NCBI GenBank assembly: GCA_943788825.1
Contig: CALSRT010000003.1
Location: 124,001-188,000 of the forward strand
Reading direction: 5' to 3'
Length of the DNA stretch: 64,000 nt
From: UBA4582 sp002389265
GTDB lineage: Bacteria; Pseudomonadota; Gammaproteobacteria; Pseudomonadales; Azotimanducaceae
Below the pieces are notes generated by a model. It saw nothing but the letters and a program-made list of their open reading frames with translations. It did no database searches and was not told the origin of the DNA. Position numbers and translations under genes: made by a program. Of this stretch, positions 35,220 through 43,001 are shown piece after piece; position 1 is the first letter of the stretch, and each line of letters opens with the position of its first letter.

Positions 35220-35528
35220 TTACGCGGCTTCAGTAGTGAAGACTTTGCGAACCGCTGTGCCAGTCTCTTCAACGGCAGATTTTAAGATGCCTGCCTGTGA
35301 CTGTGTCGATGCTTTGATGCCACTCCAGAGTGTCGCGCCATATTCGCGCTGTAATTCCATCAAGCTCGTGACGTCACGAACTTCTGGCAGACGCTGACCG
35401 AAGGTCATGTTCAGCTCAAAGTACTTTTGGATATTTTCTTGTTGCGTGCGAATCATTTCCTGCATCGCATTTTGGTTGATTTCGAACAGGGTGCGGCCGA
35501 AGTCAGCTTGTTTTTGAATGATGTTCAT
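35220..35528 (-). CDS. phasin family protein 1
   Basis: 102 residues from the ATG at 35528 (AGGA 8 nt upstream). Helical and amphipathic: MNIIQKQADFGRTLFEINQN, AMQEMIRTQQENIQKYFELN, and LMELQREYGATLWSGIKAST as in the phasin_2 family, with the ending TGTAVRKVFTTEA. Phasins coat polyhydroxyalkanoate granules and limit their size and coalescence. The gene is preceded by a promoter (35598-35638) that shares a conserved box with the promoter of phasin 2. A longer frame to 35624 runs into that promoter and is rejected. Confidence 0.85.
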   Translation of the reverse strand: MNIIQKQADFGRTLFEINQNAMQEMIRTQQENIQKYFELNMTFGQRLPEVRDVTSLMELQREYGATLWSGIKASTQSQAGILKSAVEETGTAVRKVFTTEAA

Positions 35529-35597
35529 TGGATTTCCTCGGTTAGTAAAGTGGTCAATGTATTGTGTTGGTGGATATCGTTGATCTGGCGCACCGGT

Positions 35598-35638
35598 GGT
35601 GCATCGCAGCATTATATATTGCAACGCACCAAAAGCAA
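35598..35638 (-). promoter_or_regulatory. phasin 1 promoter with PhaR-like operator
   Basis: On the minus strand: TTGCTT (35633-35638), 16 nt, TATAAT (35611-35616), then GCTGCGATGCACCA. TGC/GCA-rich boxes lie on both sides of the -10 (GGTGCGTTGCAA before, GCGATGCACC after). About 25 of 34 positions are shared with the promoter at 36249-36290. Confidence 0.7.
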
Positions 35639-35697
35639 GCTCTTTTTAACTTAGCGACTAAGCGGCAGTCACGCTTTTGCATGCGGGGCAGAGAATG

Positions 35698-35725
35698 CCC
35701 GGGACCGGAGGGGTCCAGTCCCGGG
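35698..35725 (-). terminator. GC-rich hairpin downstream of phasin 2
   Basis: CCCGGGAC (35698-35705) pairs with GTCCCGGG (35718-35725); an inner GGACC/GGTCC pairing is an alternative. It lies 50 nt after the phasin 2 stop. No T-run, so termination is not certain. Confidence 0.45.
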
Positions 35726-35774
35726 GTTCACTATGGCGAGGGGACACCATCTAACACTGGGTCAATATTCTTCT

Positions 35775-36218
35775 TTATGGCGCGCTAGGAGCCACGTCTG
35801 CCGTTGACGATTTGGTGGCCGCTTTGGCTTTAGCCTTAGCTTTGACTTTAGCCTTAGGCTTAGCCGACGTTGCAGTCTTGGCTGTTGGTTTGATTTTCGC
35901 ACTGTCCGCTTGCGCGCTATCGGGAGTGAAGGCCTGCTTGAGTGCAGCGCGGGTATCTTCGATGGCGGTGCGCAACAACTCATTTTGATGTTCAAAAGAT
36001 CCTTTCGCGTTTGACCACAGGGTCGCGCCGTATTGACGCTGCAGTGCCACCAGGCTGTTGATATCCTTTACTGTCGGCAACTGCTCGCCAAATGATCGAT
36101 TGGTTGCGAGGTATTTCTCAACATTGTCTTTCTGCAATGTCGCAAATTCCTTCATGGCGTTGATGTTGATCTCGTACAGTGATTTGCTCAATGTTGTCTG
36201 ACGTTCAATGATATTCAT
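35775..36218 (-). CDS. phasin family protein 2 with Ala/Lys-rich tail (PhaF-like)
   Basis: 147 residues. The first ~100 match phasin 1 (MNIIERQTTLSKSLYEININ; LVALQRQYGATLWSNAKGSF). The last ~45 are low-complexity and basic (KIKPTAKTATSAKPKAKVKA), like the histone-like tail of PhaF, which ties PHA granules to the nucleoid in pseudomonads. That would let one phasin coat granules and the other help segregate them. CAGGAGAAATC precedes the ATG. Promoter at 36249-36290. Confidence 0.85.
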   Translation of the reverse strand: MNIIERQTTLSKSLYEININAMKEFATLQKDNVEKYLATNRSFGEQLPTVKDINSLVALQRQYGATLWSNAKGSFEHQNELLRTAIEDTRAALKQAFTPDSAQADSAKIKPTAKTATSAKPKAKVKAKAKAKAATKSSTADVAPSAP

Positions 36219-36248
36219 GATTTCTCCTGGGAGTTGAGTTGAATCGCT

Positions 36249-36290
36249 TGGTGCACTGCATCATTATATGTTGCATCGCGTCAAATTCAA
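36249..36290 (-). promoter_or_regulatory. phasin 2 promoter with PhaR-like operator
   Basis: On the minus strand: TTGAAT (36285-36290), 16 nt, TATAAT (36263-36268), then GATGCAGTGCACCA. The spacer carries GACGCGATGCAACA, matching the box in the phasin 1 promoter. Confidence 0.7.
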
Positions 36291-36320
36291 CCCCTATGCG
36301 GATAAATTTAATATGACGGT

Positions 36321-37799
36321 TTAAGCGACCTTGGTGATCTTCTCGATTTCTGACTCGATCAGGGCAGCGGTTGGTTTCAACTTCAACGTGGCGATATTAG
36401 AGGGTGTGACAAGATCTCTGAGTTCCACAAAGGCCTCGTCCATGTCATCCCGCAACCTGTCTGCATCGGGTAAGGCCTCGGCGCAGGCTGTGATCGCGAA
36501 GTACAAGCGATCGACATAGCTTTGCACCGTAATGTTCACACCTGCTCCGTGGGCTGGAATTGAGACAGGGTAGTGGGTCAGGACCTTAGCGCCATTGGAG
36601 TACAAGGTTTCTCTAGGACCGGGGACGTTAGATATCACCAGATTGACAGCGACAGGTAGGGTGTCAAAAGCTCGACTTGCCTCCATTAATTGGCTGGTGG
36701 TTTGCTGCGCGACGGGTAAGCCGGGCAAAGACACTGCTGGGTCAAAGCCCGCAGCGACATCGGCGGTAACCGCTTTTGCGATGTTGGCTGAGTCTCGGAT
36801 CGCAAGCAGGCGGATGCGTGGGTCAGCATATTCTGTGGCCAGGTTGACCTTCATCATGGTCACCTGATTGCCGAGCCGTGTGTCCCCAGGCTGCCGCAGA
36901 GAGACGGGGCAGCCAGCAATCAGACCATTCAGGGGCAGTGCGTCATGGCGTTCTAGGTAGCGCCGCAAGCCGCCAGCAACGACATTCATAAAGACGTCGT
37001 TGACCTTGCAATCCAGACTTTTGCCAATCGCCTTAATGTGATTAAGTGAGTACTCACCAGCGGCGTAAGATCTTTGTTTACTGATAGATCGGTTGAATTG
37101 AGTCCGAGTTGGAAGCTCTGCAAAGGCGCCAAATTGCTTTGATGGGTCGGCCACACGCTGCGCCAACCTGACCATTGATTCCAGACTGCCGATGCTGCGG
37201 TTAGTGGCGTCAAGCTGATACTTAACCAGGTTTTCGAATGAGCGAAAAAGAGCCTCGCCGAAGCTGGCTGCTGTGTCTTGCTGTAAAAATCCTTCGGGCA
37301 CTGCTTCCTGGCGAGATACAGGGCTGGTGTCCATCATTTGCATGATTGCTGTTTGGCCTGAAATGCCGTCCAGGCAGGCGTGATGCACCTGGTTGTAGTA
37401 GGCGATTGTGCCATCTTCAAAGCCGGTAATAACTTTAATCGCCCACAGTGGCCGGCTGCGATTCATGGGTTCAGCGTGCAGTTCGGCTATTTTGGCCTCG
37501 AATTGGGCAAAGGTGCCGGGGGCGGGCAGGGCCACTTCCGTGACGTGCTCGTTGATGTCGAAAGCCGAGTCTCGAACCCAAAATGGATGGTCAAGTTGAC
37601 CTGGCGCTGCCTGCAGCTTGCGGGTCAGATAGGGAATGAGATGCAACCGGGTCATCAAGAGGGCTTTGAATTCGCCGATAAAGGTTGGAATGTCAGTCTC
37701 TTCGGGCAGGCTCAAGCGCTGAATCGAGGCGATGTGGTTCAACATCGAGTCGGTCTCTGAGTATAAGAAGGTGGCATCTGCCGCGCCCAGCTGTTCCAT
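36321..37799 (-). CDS. wax ester synthase/diacylglycerol acyltransferase (WS/DGAT)
   Basis: Makes wax esters or triacylglycerol from acyl-CoA and an alcohol or diacylglycerol. About 492 residues from the ATG at 37799 (GGAGAG 7 nt upstream), with MEQLGAADATFLYSETDSML, the catalytic HHxxxDG in NQVHHACLDGISGQTAIMQM, and PLNGLIAGCPVSLRQPGD and NLVISNVPGPRETLYSNGAK, the conserved motifs of the bacterial family. A frame to 37937 adds 46 unlikely residues. Its place beside phasins and PhaR suggests that neutral lipid and PHA storage are controlled together. A strong promoter at 38066-38135 lies upstream. Confidence 0.93.
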   Translation of the reverse strand: MEQLGAADATFLYSETDSMLNHIASIQRLSLPEETDIPTFIGEFKALLMTRLHLIPYLTRKLQAAPGQLDHPFWVRDSAFDINEHVTEVALPAPGTFAQFEAKIAELHAEPMNRSRPLWAIKVITGFEDGTIAYYNQVHHACLDGISGQTAIMQMMDTSPVSRQEAVPEGFLQQDTAASFGEALFRSFENLVKYQLDATNRSIGSLESMVRLAQRVADPSKQFGAFAELPTRTQFNRSISKQRSYAAGEYSLNHIKAIGKSLDCKVNDVFMNVVAGGLRRYLERHDALPLNGLIAGCPVSLRQPGDTRLGNQVTMMKVNLATEYADPRIRLLAIRDSANIAKAVTADVAAGFDPAVSLPGLPVAQQTTSQLMEASRAFDTLPVAVNLVISNVPGPRETLYSNGAKVLTHYPVSIPAHGAGVNITVQSYVDRLYFAITACAEALPDADRLRDDMDEAFVELRDLVTPSNIATLKLKPTAALIESEIEKITKVA

Positions 37800-37866
37800 T
37801 TTTTTGCTCTCCAGTTCGTTATTGGTTGTTTTTGCGCAGTCAGCCTGCGGTTTCTGTACTTGTTGG

Positions 37867-38037
37867 TCAGGCTTTGCGGGCCGCCGAGCATCGATCTGAT
37901 GTGGGGCTGCTAAGCGTTGTCGCAATGCCCGTGCCAAATCTGCTCAAGTTTCGAAGAATAGTCTGCCGTGCCCGTGCTATCTGGCTTTTGGTCGGATTCC
38001 GAAGTTTGAGCAGGATACGAGAAGATTGCTTTTTCAT
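37867..38037 (-). CDS. small basic protein, hypothetical
   Basis: 56 codons from ATG at 38037 (GGAAAG upstream; another ATG at 38046). MKKQSSRILLKLRNPTKSQI and ARARQTILRNLSRFGTGIA make it strongly basic and helical, ending in a Ser/Arg-rich tail. It begins ~50 nt after a consensus -10 (38085-38090) and ends 67 nt before the WS/DGAT gene, so it would be the first gene of that transcript. No known family comes to mind; it may be a leader rather than a gene. Confidence 0.4.
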   Translation of the reverse strand: MKKQSSRILLKLRNPTKSQIARARQTILRNLSRFGTGIATTLSSPTSDRCSAARKA

Positions 38038-38065
38038 GGTGCTTTCCATGATCTCGTGAGCCGTT

Positions 38066-38135
38066 TTGGTGCGATGCGGCATGCATTATAGATAGGTTAA
38101 AAGGCCTGTCAATCAAAAAATGGTGCAATGCGCCA
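38066..38135 (-). promoter_or_regulatory. consensus sigma-70 promoter with PhaR-like boxes, upstream of WS/DGAT
   Basis: On the minus strand TTGACA (38107-38112), 16 nt, TATAAT (38085-38090): a perfect consensus pair. It is followed by GCATGCCGCATCGCACCA, like the phasin promoters, and preceded by GGCGCATTGCACCA (38121-38134). The remainder, 38136-38328, shows no gene I can support. Confidence 0.7.
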
Positions 38136-38328
38136 AAAATAAATGAGCGACTGCTAATGCTGACATTGTGTTTCGGTTGAGGCGCTATGCAGGTCTTTTT
38201 CCGGAAGGCTTGATAAGCACTCTAATGTTGGACAAACTCCAAAATCGAGCTGTTATCCCTAGGTGGTTGTGGGTTAGATTGCGAGTTGGGTTTTGGTGGT
38301 GGCTCGAAGAGCAAAAAGAGGTTGATGA

Positions 38329-39090
38329 TTGTACGAAACACTTGAAGTTAGTCAGTACCGCTCGCGGGGTCCTTCATCGCTGAATACGTTCACCGAAATT
38401 CCACGCACTCTGCTGGAGATGAGTACGCTGCTGATGGCGCTGCCCATGTTGCGTCTGTTACCCCGCGGTGACAATCATACGGTCATGGTGCTGCCAGGAT
38501 TTATGGTAGGAGATGAGTCGACAACGGTGTTGAGAGGTTATCTGTCGAGCATGGGCTATACTGCGATACCCTGGTTGCTGGGGCGGAATACTGGAGGCTT
38601 GGAGGTAATGCAAGCTCGGCTTCGGGATCGCTTTGAGGAAGCTTGCAGGCGAAGCAATGGCCCCGTGAGTCTCATTGGTCAAAGCCTTGGGGGCATTTAT
38701 GCCCGTGAACTGGCAAGATGGGCGCCAGACAAGGTCAGGCAAGTGATTACCCTCGGCAGCCCGTTTGGTGTGACGCATGCCGGTGAGACTCAGTCAGCGG
38801 TGAGGCGGGTGTTTGAGCAGCAAACAGGCACGACTGTAGCGCAGATGCGAGATGCTATTAGAGCGATGGAGGCGCAAACAACGCCGCCGATACCTTTGAC
38901 CGCGATATACAGCAAGGGCGATGGTATCGTTAACTGGCGAGTCTGTCGTGAGGCTGATGAGGGCCATCAGACGCAGAATATTGAGGTCTGGGGCAGTCAT
39001 TGCGGTATGGGGTTCAATCCTTCAATCTACAGGATAATTGCGGATCGGTTAGCGCAATCAACGGCTCAATGGCAAAAGTATCGAAGCTGA
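38329..39090 (+). CDS. alpha/beta hydrolase (lipase/esterase-like)
   Basis: About 253 residues. The strand HTVMVLPGFMVGDESTTVLR is followed by the nucleophile elbow VSLIGQSLGGIYARELARWA (GxSxG with Ser ~122), an acid candidate in AIYSKGDGIVNWRVC and the His in EVWGSHCGMGFNPSIY, so the triad is complete. PGIVIT-type lipase-like proteins of this kind act on esters; here it could handle storage lipid. The start is probably the TTG at 38329 (AGAGG upstream), but an ATG at 38422 is possible. It is the gene before phaR, 71 nt apart. Confidence 0.8.
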   Translation: MYETLEVSQYRSRGPSSLNTFTEIPRTLLEMSTLLMALPMLRLLPRGDNHTVMVLPGFMVGDESTTVLRGYLSSMGYTAIPWLLGRNTGGLEVMQARLRDRFEEACRRSNGPVSLIGQSLGGIYARELARWAPDKVRQVITLGSPFGVTHAGETQSAVRRVFEQQTGTTVAQMRDAIRAMEAQTTPPIPLTAIYSKGDGIVNWRVCREADEGHQTQNIEVWGSHCGMGFNPSIYRIIADRLAQSTAQWQKYRS

Positions 39091-39161
39091 AGATGATCAA
39101 TCCAAGGGTCTGGCTGGTATTAGACGGCGCGGACAACAATGGCATGAACTAGAGGTGAGGA

Positions 39162-39605
39162 ATGCGGGAATTTAAAAAATACCCCAATCGCAGGCTGTAT
39201 GACATCCAACAAAGCAAATATGTCACTGTTGAGGATATTCGTCAGATAGTGCTCGCTGGTGAGAGCATTGTGGTGAAAGATTCCAAGACCGAAAAAAACC
39301 TGACCCGAGTGGTTTTATTGCAGATCATCACCGATCAGGAAGATGAGGGTCATGAGCCCATCCTGACGAATCGAGTACTGGAGCAGCTCATTCGCTTCTA
39401 TGGTGCGCCAATGCAAAGTGTCGTGGGCCGCTATATCGAACAAAGCATCATGACGTTTCTTGAGTATCAGGAACAGTACCGGCGCCGAGTTCACGAAGTT
39501 ACCGGTGGCGATCCTTTATCCATGATGCGCAAAGCCCTGGAGCAGAATATGGAATTTTGGAACCGCTTTGTGCCCAAGCCTTTCGATCGAGAACGCAAAG
39601 ATTAA
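39162..39605 (+). CDS. phaR: polyhydroxyalkanoate synthesis repressor PhaR
   Basis: The N-terminal DNA-binding domain is nearly diagnostic: REFKKYPNRRLYDIQQSKYV, TVEDIRQIVLAGESIVVKDS, LTRVVLLQIITDQEDEG; it is followed by the PHB-accumulation regulator domain (LEQLIRFYGAPMQSVVGRYI). PhaR binds both PHA granules and DNA; when granules appear it leaves the phasin promoter. 147 residues, with GAGGTGAGGA before the ATG. Its predicted targets are the TGC-rich promoters at 35598, 36249 and 38066. No PHA synthase gene (phaC) is in the window. Confidence 0.93.
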   Translation: MREFKKYPNRRLYDIQQSKYVTVEDIRQIVLAGESIVVKDSKTEKNLTRVVLLQIITDQEDEGHEPILTNRVLEQLIRFYGAPMQSVVGRYIEQSIMTFLEYQEQYRRRVHEVTGGDPLSMMRKALEQNMEFWNRFVPKPFDRERKD

Positions 39606-39607
39606 GG

Positions 39608-40285
39608 CTAGGAGCCTTCTGCTTGCCATGCCTGCAGTAGGGGCAGTAGTTCCTGATAGCTGTCGATGACGAGAATCGCGTCATCCAGCTGCTCCCGCTC
39701 AACATAAGGGCTGTTCACCGCGATGACGGACATGCCAGCCGCCACCGCTGCCGCAATACCATTCGGCGAATCTTCAAAAGCGATGCAGTGTTGCGGGTCG
39801 ACGCCCAAAGTCTGGGCACATAATAAGAAAATATCTGGTGCCGGCTTGCCATTGCGAAGCAATGGGTGGTTGCCGCAAATCACCTGATGGAAGTGTTTAC
39901 GCCAGGGTTTATTACTGAGTTTTAGTTCACAAAGGTGTTGGTGCGAGCTGGTCGCCAGGCCAACGGGCAAATCGGTCGCTCCCAGGGCCGTCATAAACTC
40001 TCCGGCGTGGGGCATTTCTTGCGCCTCGGCGAATAAAGCGTTGAGAAAGCCTTCCCGCTCTTGCAGATACTCATCCACGCTCATCGGCAGTTGGCCGTGA
40101 TCAATGGCGAGCTGTGCGCTACGGCGAGAGTCACCGCCCATGCATTGACGCTTCAGGGCCATGGTGTAGGTGGCCCCATACGGGTCCATGACTTTCTGAG
40201 CCGCCATCGTGTACAAGGGTTCGGTGTCGAGTAGGGTGCCGTCCAAGTCGAATATCAGGGCTGCAGGGCGAGGAATTTCTATCAT
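39608..40285 (-). CDS. HAD-family hydrolase, beta-phosphoglucomutase/phosphatase-like
   Basis: 225 residues. Motif I ALIFDLDGTLLDTEPLY with the nucleophile Asp, a C1 helical cap, motif II LATSSHQH, the lysine of motif III (GKPAPDIFLLCAQ) and motif IV CIAFEDSPNGIAAAVAAGM. This is the subgroup that includes YniC/GS1-like sugar-phosphate phosphatases. Its stop lies 2 nt from that of phaR, the genes converging. The substrate is unknown. Confidence 0.88.
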   Translation of the reverse strand: MIEIPRPAALIFDLDGTLLDTEPLYTMAAQKVMDPYGATYTMALKRQCMGGDSRRSAQLAIDHGQLPMSVDEYLQEREGFLNALFAEAQEMPHAGEFMTALGATDLPVGLATSSHQHLCELKLSNKPWRKHFHQVICGNHPLLRNGKPAPDIFLLCAQTLGVDPQHCIAFEDSPNGIAAAVAAGMSVIAVNSPYVEREQLDDAILVIDSYQELLPLLQAWQAEGS

Positions 40286-40382
40286 GGCTTCTTTCTGTCA
40301 GGAGGCGATGGTCCTAGTTTACCTTGAAGTCGCGATGAAGTGTCCACGATCTAGGCTGGCTGGCAACATGTGAGCGTCGGCG

Positions 40383-40628
40383 TCAAGCAAGGCGGGTCTG
40401 CGGATCACTTTGGAGGTGTTCGATCAAGGTCAGCGCGAGAGCCTCCAGGACCTCGTGAGGTATGGCATCCTCCTCAGACTCAAGCTGCTCAACGGCGGTG
40501 CTGGCCATTGTCATCATCTGGAACAGGCGCGGCGGATTTAACTCAAAGGTACAGCCTCGTTCGACCACGATATAAGTCAACATAAAGGTCAGGGCATCGG
40601 CTTTGCTGAGTCTTTCTTGGCGTGGCAT
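40383..40628 (-). CDS. hypothetical protein, 81 aa
   Basis: Reads MPRQERLSKADALTFMLTYI, then VVERGCTFELNPPRLFQMMT and an acidic helical end (LESEEDAIPHEVLEALALTL). An upstream frame to a TTG at 40664 is open, but the ATG at 40628 seems better; neither has a good ribosome binding site. A TATATT lies 7 nt before the ATG, so the message could be nearly leaderless. No known domain recognised. It lies 97 nt upstream of the HAD gene on the same strand. Confidence 0.5.
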   Translation of the reverse strand: MPRQERLSKADALTFMLTYIVVERGCTFELNPPRLFQMMTMASTAVEQLESEEDAIPHEVLEALALTLIEHLQSDPQTRLA

Positions 40629-40807
40629 GGCGCTAATATACTCAATTGGCGTTCGGTAAAACAAGACGCGCAGATTGCCGGTACTGCGTTTGTTCGTGTT
40701 TGTGAGAAATAGCGCGGAAGAATAAGCCCCGATGGCTTTTAGGACCTTTCGGTTCTTCGGCGCGGACCCGAGGAGCGCTATGATGTCGTCATGGTGGAGG
40801 CGCTAGC

Positions 40808-40990
40808 ATGCATAAAATGACATTTGCGGAGCGACGCTCAGGTATAGAACGGCGCCAAAAGCGGCGACGATCCATTGGTCGCGTATTCCAAGACTTGTTT
40901 CGAAGGCGGCCGTGCCGTCGCGCTAAAAACAGGCGGGCACCCTACTTGCGTGGTCAGACCTATACGGTTTACTTAACCGATCGTTTGTAA
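40808..40990 (+). CDS. small, very basic hypothetical protein (60 aa)
   Basis: GGAGG lies 7 nt before the ATG, a strong site. The protein (MHKMTFAERRSGIERRQKRR...) has about 18 Arg/Lys in 60 residues and ends RGQTYTVYLTDRL. The ERRSGIERRQ motif resembles the basic 'RRSGxDRR' patches in several small proteobacterial proteins. It may bind nucleic acid or membrane lipids, but that is a guess from charge only. Confidence 0.5.
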   Translation: MHKMTFAERRSGIERRQKRRRSIGRVFQDLFRRRPCRRAKNRRAPYLRGQTYTVYLTDRL

Positions 40991-41323
40991 CCCTTGGCAT
41001 GTGGGTGTGCGGGTGAGTGTGTGTATGGGTGCGCGTGCATGATTTCAAAGGAATTGCGGTTGCCGTCTTGCTCCTGAAGTCAGACCAGTGAATCAGCGTT
41101 TTTAACGATAACTGGGTCGCCTTAGTCGGTCCCTCGAGTCTCCTTCTGTTGCGTCTACTCTTTCGTCTATTCTCGCGTCTATTCTTGCGTCTATTCTATG
41201 CGTCTACTATTCACCCAGCCTGCAGCAGGGAAGCTGTTCCGTGCTACATCAACACTGGTGCGGGTTTACTTTGCGAGGTACCGCAATGGGGTTAATATGG
41301 CGTCTTTTTCCATGGGGCGAAAA
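40991..41323 (+). other. low-complexity intergenic region with 12-nt tandem repeat
   Basis: Contains a GT-rich stretch (41000-41040) and, at 41149-41196, four 12-nt units (TTGCGTCTACTC, TTTCGTCTATTC, TCGCGTCTATTC, TTGCGTCTATTC), fading by 41212. A frame open from 41198 into the ABC gene is not taken as coding. Confidence 0.55.
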
Positions 41324-42262
41324 ATGATTGAAATTAGTCATTTGGTCAAGCAATTCGGGACCCTGCAGGCGGTTAATGATCTCTCCTTTTCGGTGGCGCC
41401 GGGAGAAGTGCTTGGCTTTCTAGGGCCCAACGGAGCCGGCAAGTCGACGACCATGAAAATCGTCACCGGGTTTCTCAAGCCGAGTGCGGGCCGAGTCAGT
41501 ATTTTTGGTTGTGATATTGAGCAAGACACGATTGCCGCGCAGCGTCAGATGGGTTATCTGCCAGAAGGCGCCCCTTGTTATGAGGAGATGACGCCGCGAA
41601 CCTTTTTGAATTTTATTGCTGCCGCTCGGGGTTTGAAGGGAGCTTATGCCAGCGAGCGCCTTCAGCAGGTCATAGATACCATGTCGCTGCAAGCTGTGCT
41701 TGATCAACGCATCGAGACCCTATCCAAGGGTTTCAAGCGCCGGGTTGGCTTAGCCCAGGCCATTATTCACGACCCAAAAATATTAATCCTCGATGAGCCT
41801 ACAGATGGGTTAGACCCGAATCAAAAACATCAGGTGCGTGAGATGATTCGCGGTTTGGCAAAGGACAAAATTGTAATTATATCCACCCATATTCTTGAAG
41901 AGGTGACCGCGGTTTGCACCCGCGCAATCATTATCACCCAAGGCCAGGTAGTCGCGGATTGTCGGCCAGATGAGCTTGAGCAGCGCTCTAAATATCATGG
42001 TGCCCTGACCCTCGACTTTGATGAGTCAGTGACGGCCGAAGATTTTCTCGGGGAGTTCGCCAGCTTGGAGCAGGTCGCGTTGGTTGAATCCATTGAAGAG
42101 AGCAATCAGCTGAGTTTGTTTCCTCGACATAAAGATCAGTCGATGCTGCTGGATGTAAGTCAGTTGATCCGTGATCGCCAACTGCCTGTCGTGAGCATCA
42201 ATCAGGAGAAAGGCAAGCTCGATGAAGTCTTTCGAGCAGTGACTCAGGAGCAAAATCCATGA
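41324..42262 (+). CDS. ABC transporter ATP-binding protein (GldA-like)
   Basis: 312 residues from ATG 41324 (MIEISHLVKQFGTLQAVNDL). Walker A GFLGPNGAGKSTTMKIVTGF, signature LSKGFKRRVGLAQAI, Walker B ILILDEPTDGLDP and the switch His (IIISTHILEE) are all there, followed by a ~90-residue C-terminal extension as in GldA/NatA-type ATPases. It starts a four-gene run with a permease, a GldG-like protein and a DUF4340 protein; the stop overlaps the permease start by 4 nt. In Bacteroidetes the Gld genes support gliding; in gammaproteobacteria the same set has no known substrate. Confidence 0.92.
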   Translation: MIEISHLVKQFGTLQAVNDLSFSVAPGEVLGFLGPNGAGKSTTMKIVTGFLKPSAGRVSIFGCDIEQDTIAAQRQMGYLPEGAPCYEEMTPRTFLNFIAAARGLKGAYASERLQQVIDTMSLQAVLDQRIETLSKGFKRRVGLAQAIIHDPKILILDEPTDGLDPNQKHQVREMIRGLAKDKIVIISTHILEEVTAVCTRAIIITQGQVVADCRPDELEQRSKYHGALTLDFDESVTAEDFLGEFASLEQVALVESIEESNQLSLFPRHKDQSMLLDVSQLIRDRQLPVVSINQEKGKLDEVFRAVTQEQNP

Positions 42263-42993
42263 ATGGCATCAAGGTGATTACCAGTCGGGAGATACGCAGC
42301 TATTTTGCAACACCGCTGGCTTATGTTTTCATTCTGATATTTTTGGTGCTCTCCGGCGTCTTTACCTTCTATATGGGTAATTTGTTTGAACGTGGGCAGG
42401 CAGACCTGATACCTTTTTTCAATTTTCATCCTTGGCTATATTTATTTCTGGTGCCGGCGATTTCTATGCGATTGTGGTCCGAGGAAAGAAAGTCGGGATC
42501 TATTGAATTACTCTTAACCTTGCCGATCACGCGTTTCCAGGCTGTCGTGGGAAAATTTCTAGCGGCCTGGCTGTTCGCGGGCCTGGCCTTGTTTCTCACC
42601 TTTCCTATCTGGTTGACAGTCAATTATCTTGGCGATCCTGATAATGGCGTAATTTTTTCCAGCTATCTCGGCAGCTGGTTGATGGCGGGTGGTTTTTTGG
42701 CGATTGGCTCCTGCATGTCTGCGGTGAGTCAAAGTCAGGTCATTGCCTTTATTCTAACGGGCACAGTGTGTCTGCTGTTTGTGCTGGCGGGGTTTCCACT
42801 GGTACTGAACGTGTTTAGGGATTGGCTGCCTATTCTTGTGGTTGACACCGTGGCGAGCTTAAGCTTTATGACTCATTTCGGCGCCATCGCTAAAGGTGTT
42901 CTGGGCCTGCAGGATCTGGTGTTCTTCTTCTCCGTGATCCTGTTCTGGTTGCTGGCGACCACGGTGGTTGTTGAAATGAAACAGGGGCAATAG
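42259..42993 (+). CDS. ABC transporter permease (GldF-like)
   Basis: 244 residues with six hydrophobic segments. It begins GIKVITSREIRSYFATPLAY and has VPAISMRLWSEERKSGSIEL, which is the GldF/ABC-2 signature near the second segment. ATG overlaps the ATPase stop (ATGA). With the ATPase it forms the membrane channel; the GldG-like gene follows 8 nt later. Confidence 0.92.
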   Translation: MNGIKVITSREIRSYFATPLAYVFILIFLVLSGVFTFYMGNLFERGQADLIPFFNFHPWLYLFLVPAISMRLWSEERKSGSIELLLTLPITRFQAVVGKFLAAWLFAGLALFLTFPIWLTVNYLGDPDNGVIFSSYLGSWLMAGGFLAIGSCMSAVSQSQVIAFILTGTVCLLFVLAGFPLVLNVFRDWLPILVVDTVASLSFMTHFGAIAKGVLGLQDLVFFFSVILFWLLATTVVVEMKQGQ

Positions 42994-43001
42994 GAAATCC
43001 A

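Noticed and set aside
38168..38383. 71-codon plus-strand frame before the alpha/beta hydrolase gene
   Set aside because: No ribosome binding site, no known motif, overlaps the start region of the hydrolase.
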